Assembly: GCF_019711655.1 (NCBI RefSeq)
Contig: NZ_JAIGNU010000001.1
Location: 1,831,501 to 1,895,500 of the forward strand
Reading direction: 5' to 3'
Length of the DNA: 64,000 nt
Source: Qipengyuania mesophila
GTDB taxonomy: Bacteria; Pseudomonadota; Alphaproteobacteria; Sphingomonadales; Sphingomonadaceae
Part shown: one piece after another, positions 63,563 to 64,000 of the stretch
Layout: each line of letters starts with the position of its first letter
How positions within the stretch are numbered: position 1 is the stretch's first letter
The notes under the pieces: model-generated
Databases searched by the model: none
The model's input: only the letters and a program-made list of their open reading frames with translations
What the model was told of the DNA's origin: nothing
Translations under genes and position numbers: made by a program

Positions 63563-64000
63563 CCGTGCGAAAGCCAAACCAGTGAGGCTTCCGGTTCGAA
63601 GATACGCGGATTGAGGGTCTCGGCCACCGCCCGCGCCTTCTTGGCCGCATCCCCATTGTCCGACAGCTCCAATGCTCGTGCGCGAAGCGCATAGAGCGGA
63701 GCGCTGCGCCATCCCGAGCTTTCGGCCAAAGCCAACTGCTGCAGCGCCCCCTCGACGGCCCCGGTGGAAAGGAGCGCCGACGCAAGCAGGACGCGGGACT
63801 CTCCATAGGGTCTGGCAGCAAGATTGCGTCTGGCAAGATCGAGCGCTCTCGTTGGCGAGCCGAAAACGATCTCGTGCTCGACCGCATGGCCGTACGCAGC
63901 CTCGGGCAGCTGGGCCAGGCGTTCCTCCCATATGGCGGCCGCTTTGCTGGCCCAATCTCGGCTTTCCTCGGGTCGTCCGTCGGCTCGCAGGAGCATGGCG
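63559..64000 (-). CDS. TPR-repeat protein, C-terminal part
   Basis: The frame is open to the window edge. The visible 147 residues are helical pairs: 'REESRDWASKAA'-like segments, 'GHAVEHEIVFGSPTRALDLARRNLAARPYGESRVLLASALLSTGAVEGALQQLALAESSGWRSAPLYALRARALEL', with the A/G/L spacing of tetratricopeptide repeats. It would be a protein-interaction scaffold. It is the first visible gene of the operon with HupE and the winged-helix protein; upstream partners lie outside the window. Confidence 0.7.
   Translation of the reverse strand, partial: AMLLRADGRPEESRDWASKAAAIWEERLAQLPEAAYGHAVEHEIVFGSPTRALDLARRNLAARPYGESRVLLASALLSTGAVEGALQQLALAESSGWRSAPLYALRARALELSDNGDAAKKARAVAETLNPRIFEPEASLVWLSHG

Overview
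This 64 kb window is a high-GC chromosome segment from an alphaproteobacterium. Gene content and protein signatures point to Sphingomonadales, most likely the Erythrobacter/Qipengyuania group. The signs include a ybgC-tolQRAB-pal cluster, UPF0262, a DUF3604-PpiC-HupE operon, short-form CydA with DUF2474, the DUF3489-DUF2924-recombinase module and the GDCCVxC protein. Genes are tightly packed, with many 4-bp ATGA/GTGA start-stop overlaps.

Bases 1-41.9 kb look like ordinary core chromosome. In order: the tail of a MaoC dehydratase, an ExoD-like membrane protein, the DUF3604 lipoprotein/parvulin/HupE operon, ftsH, a retropepsin-like protease, a DUF3667 protein, rpoZ, a PLD-family enzyme and dnaB. 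Then come a UPF0262/GH25/cdd/LD-carboxypeptidase operon, a small arsenic-type operon (short leader ORF, arsR, arsI-like), a DUF4136 lipoprotein with an M14 carboxypeptidase, galE, the complete Tol-Pal system and a J-domain protein. An SDR, an ATP-grasp protein and a trans-sulfuration-type PLP enzyme follow, then an SLC13 permease, infC, pdeM, hemF, a GH16 enzyme, an M1 aminopeptidase, cydAB plus a DUF2474 small subunit, the (p)ppGpp synthetase/hydrolase, two small proteins and a cyclophilin-type isomerase.

At 41.84 kb a tRNA-Ser(GGA) gene marks an abrupt change. From there to the window end the sequence looks like an acquired heavy-metal island. It carries a serine recombinase with DUF2924 and DUF3489 partners, a small tyrosine recombinase, a short CDF-like transporter, an EamA permease and a Cys-rich CBS protein. 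It also carries a CusCBA-type copper/silver efflux operon with two CusF modules and a secreted Met/Cys-rich protein, a TonB receptor with two Fur-like boxes, and a mer-like operon. The mer-like operon has merR, a 19-bp-spacer MerR promoter, merT, a GDCCVxC protein and a flavoprotein disulfide reductase; it lacks merP and canonical merA. The window closes with a small membrane protein, an alpha/beta hydrolase and a TPR-HupE-winged-helix operon running off the end.

The most promising non-obvious signals are: a perfect 34-nt H-type pseudoknot covering the Shine-Dalgarno of the cystathionine gamma-synthase-family gene (candidate SAM-type riboswitch); a 45-codon Cys/His-containing leader ORF coupled to arsR; an ATA start for infC; a CTG start overlapping a stop codon for the ATP-grasp gene; and the non-canonical mer-like operon.
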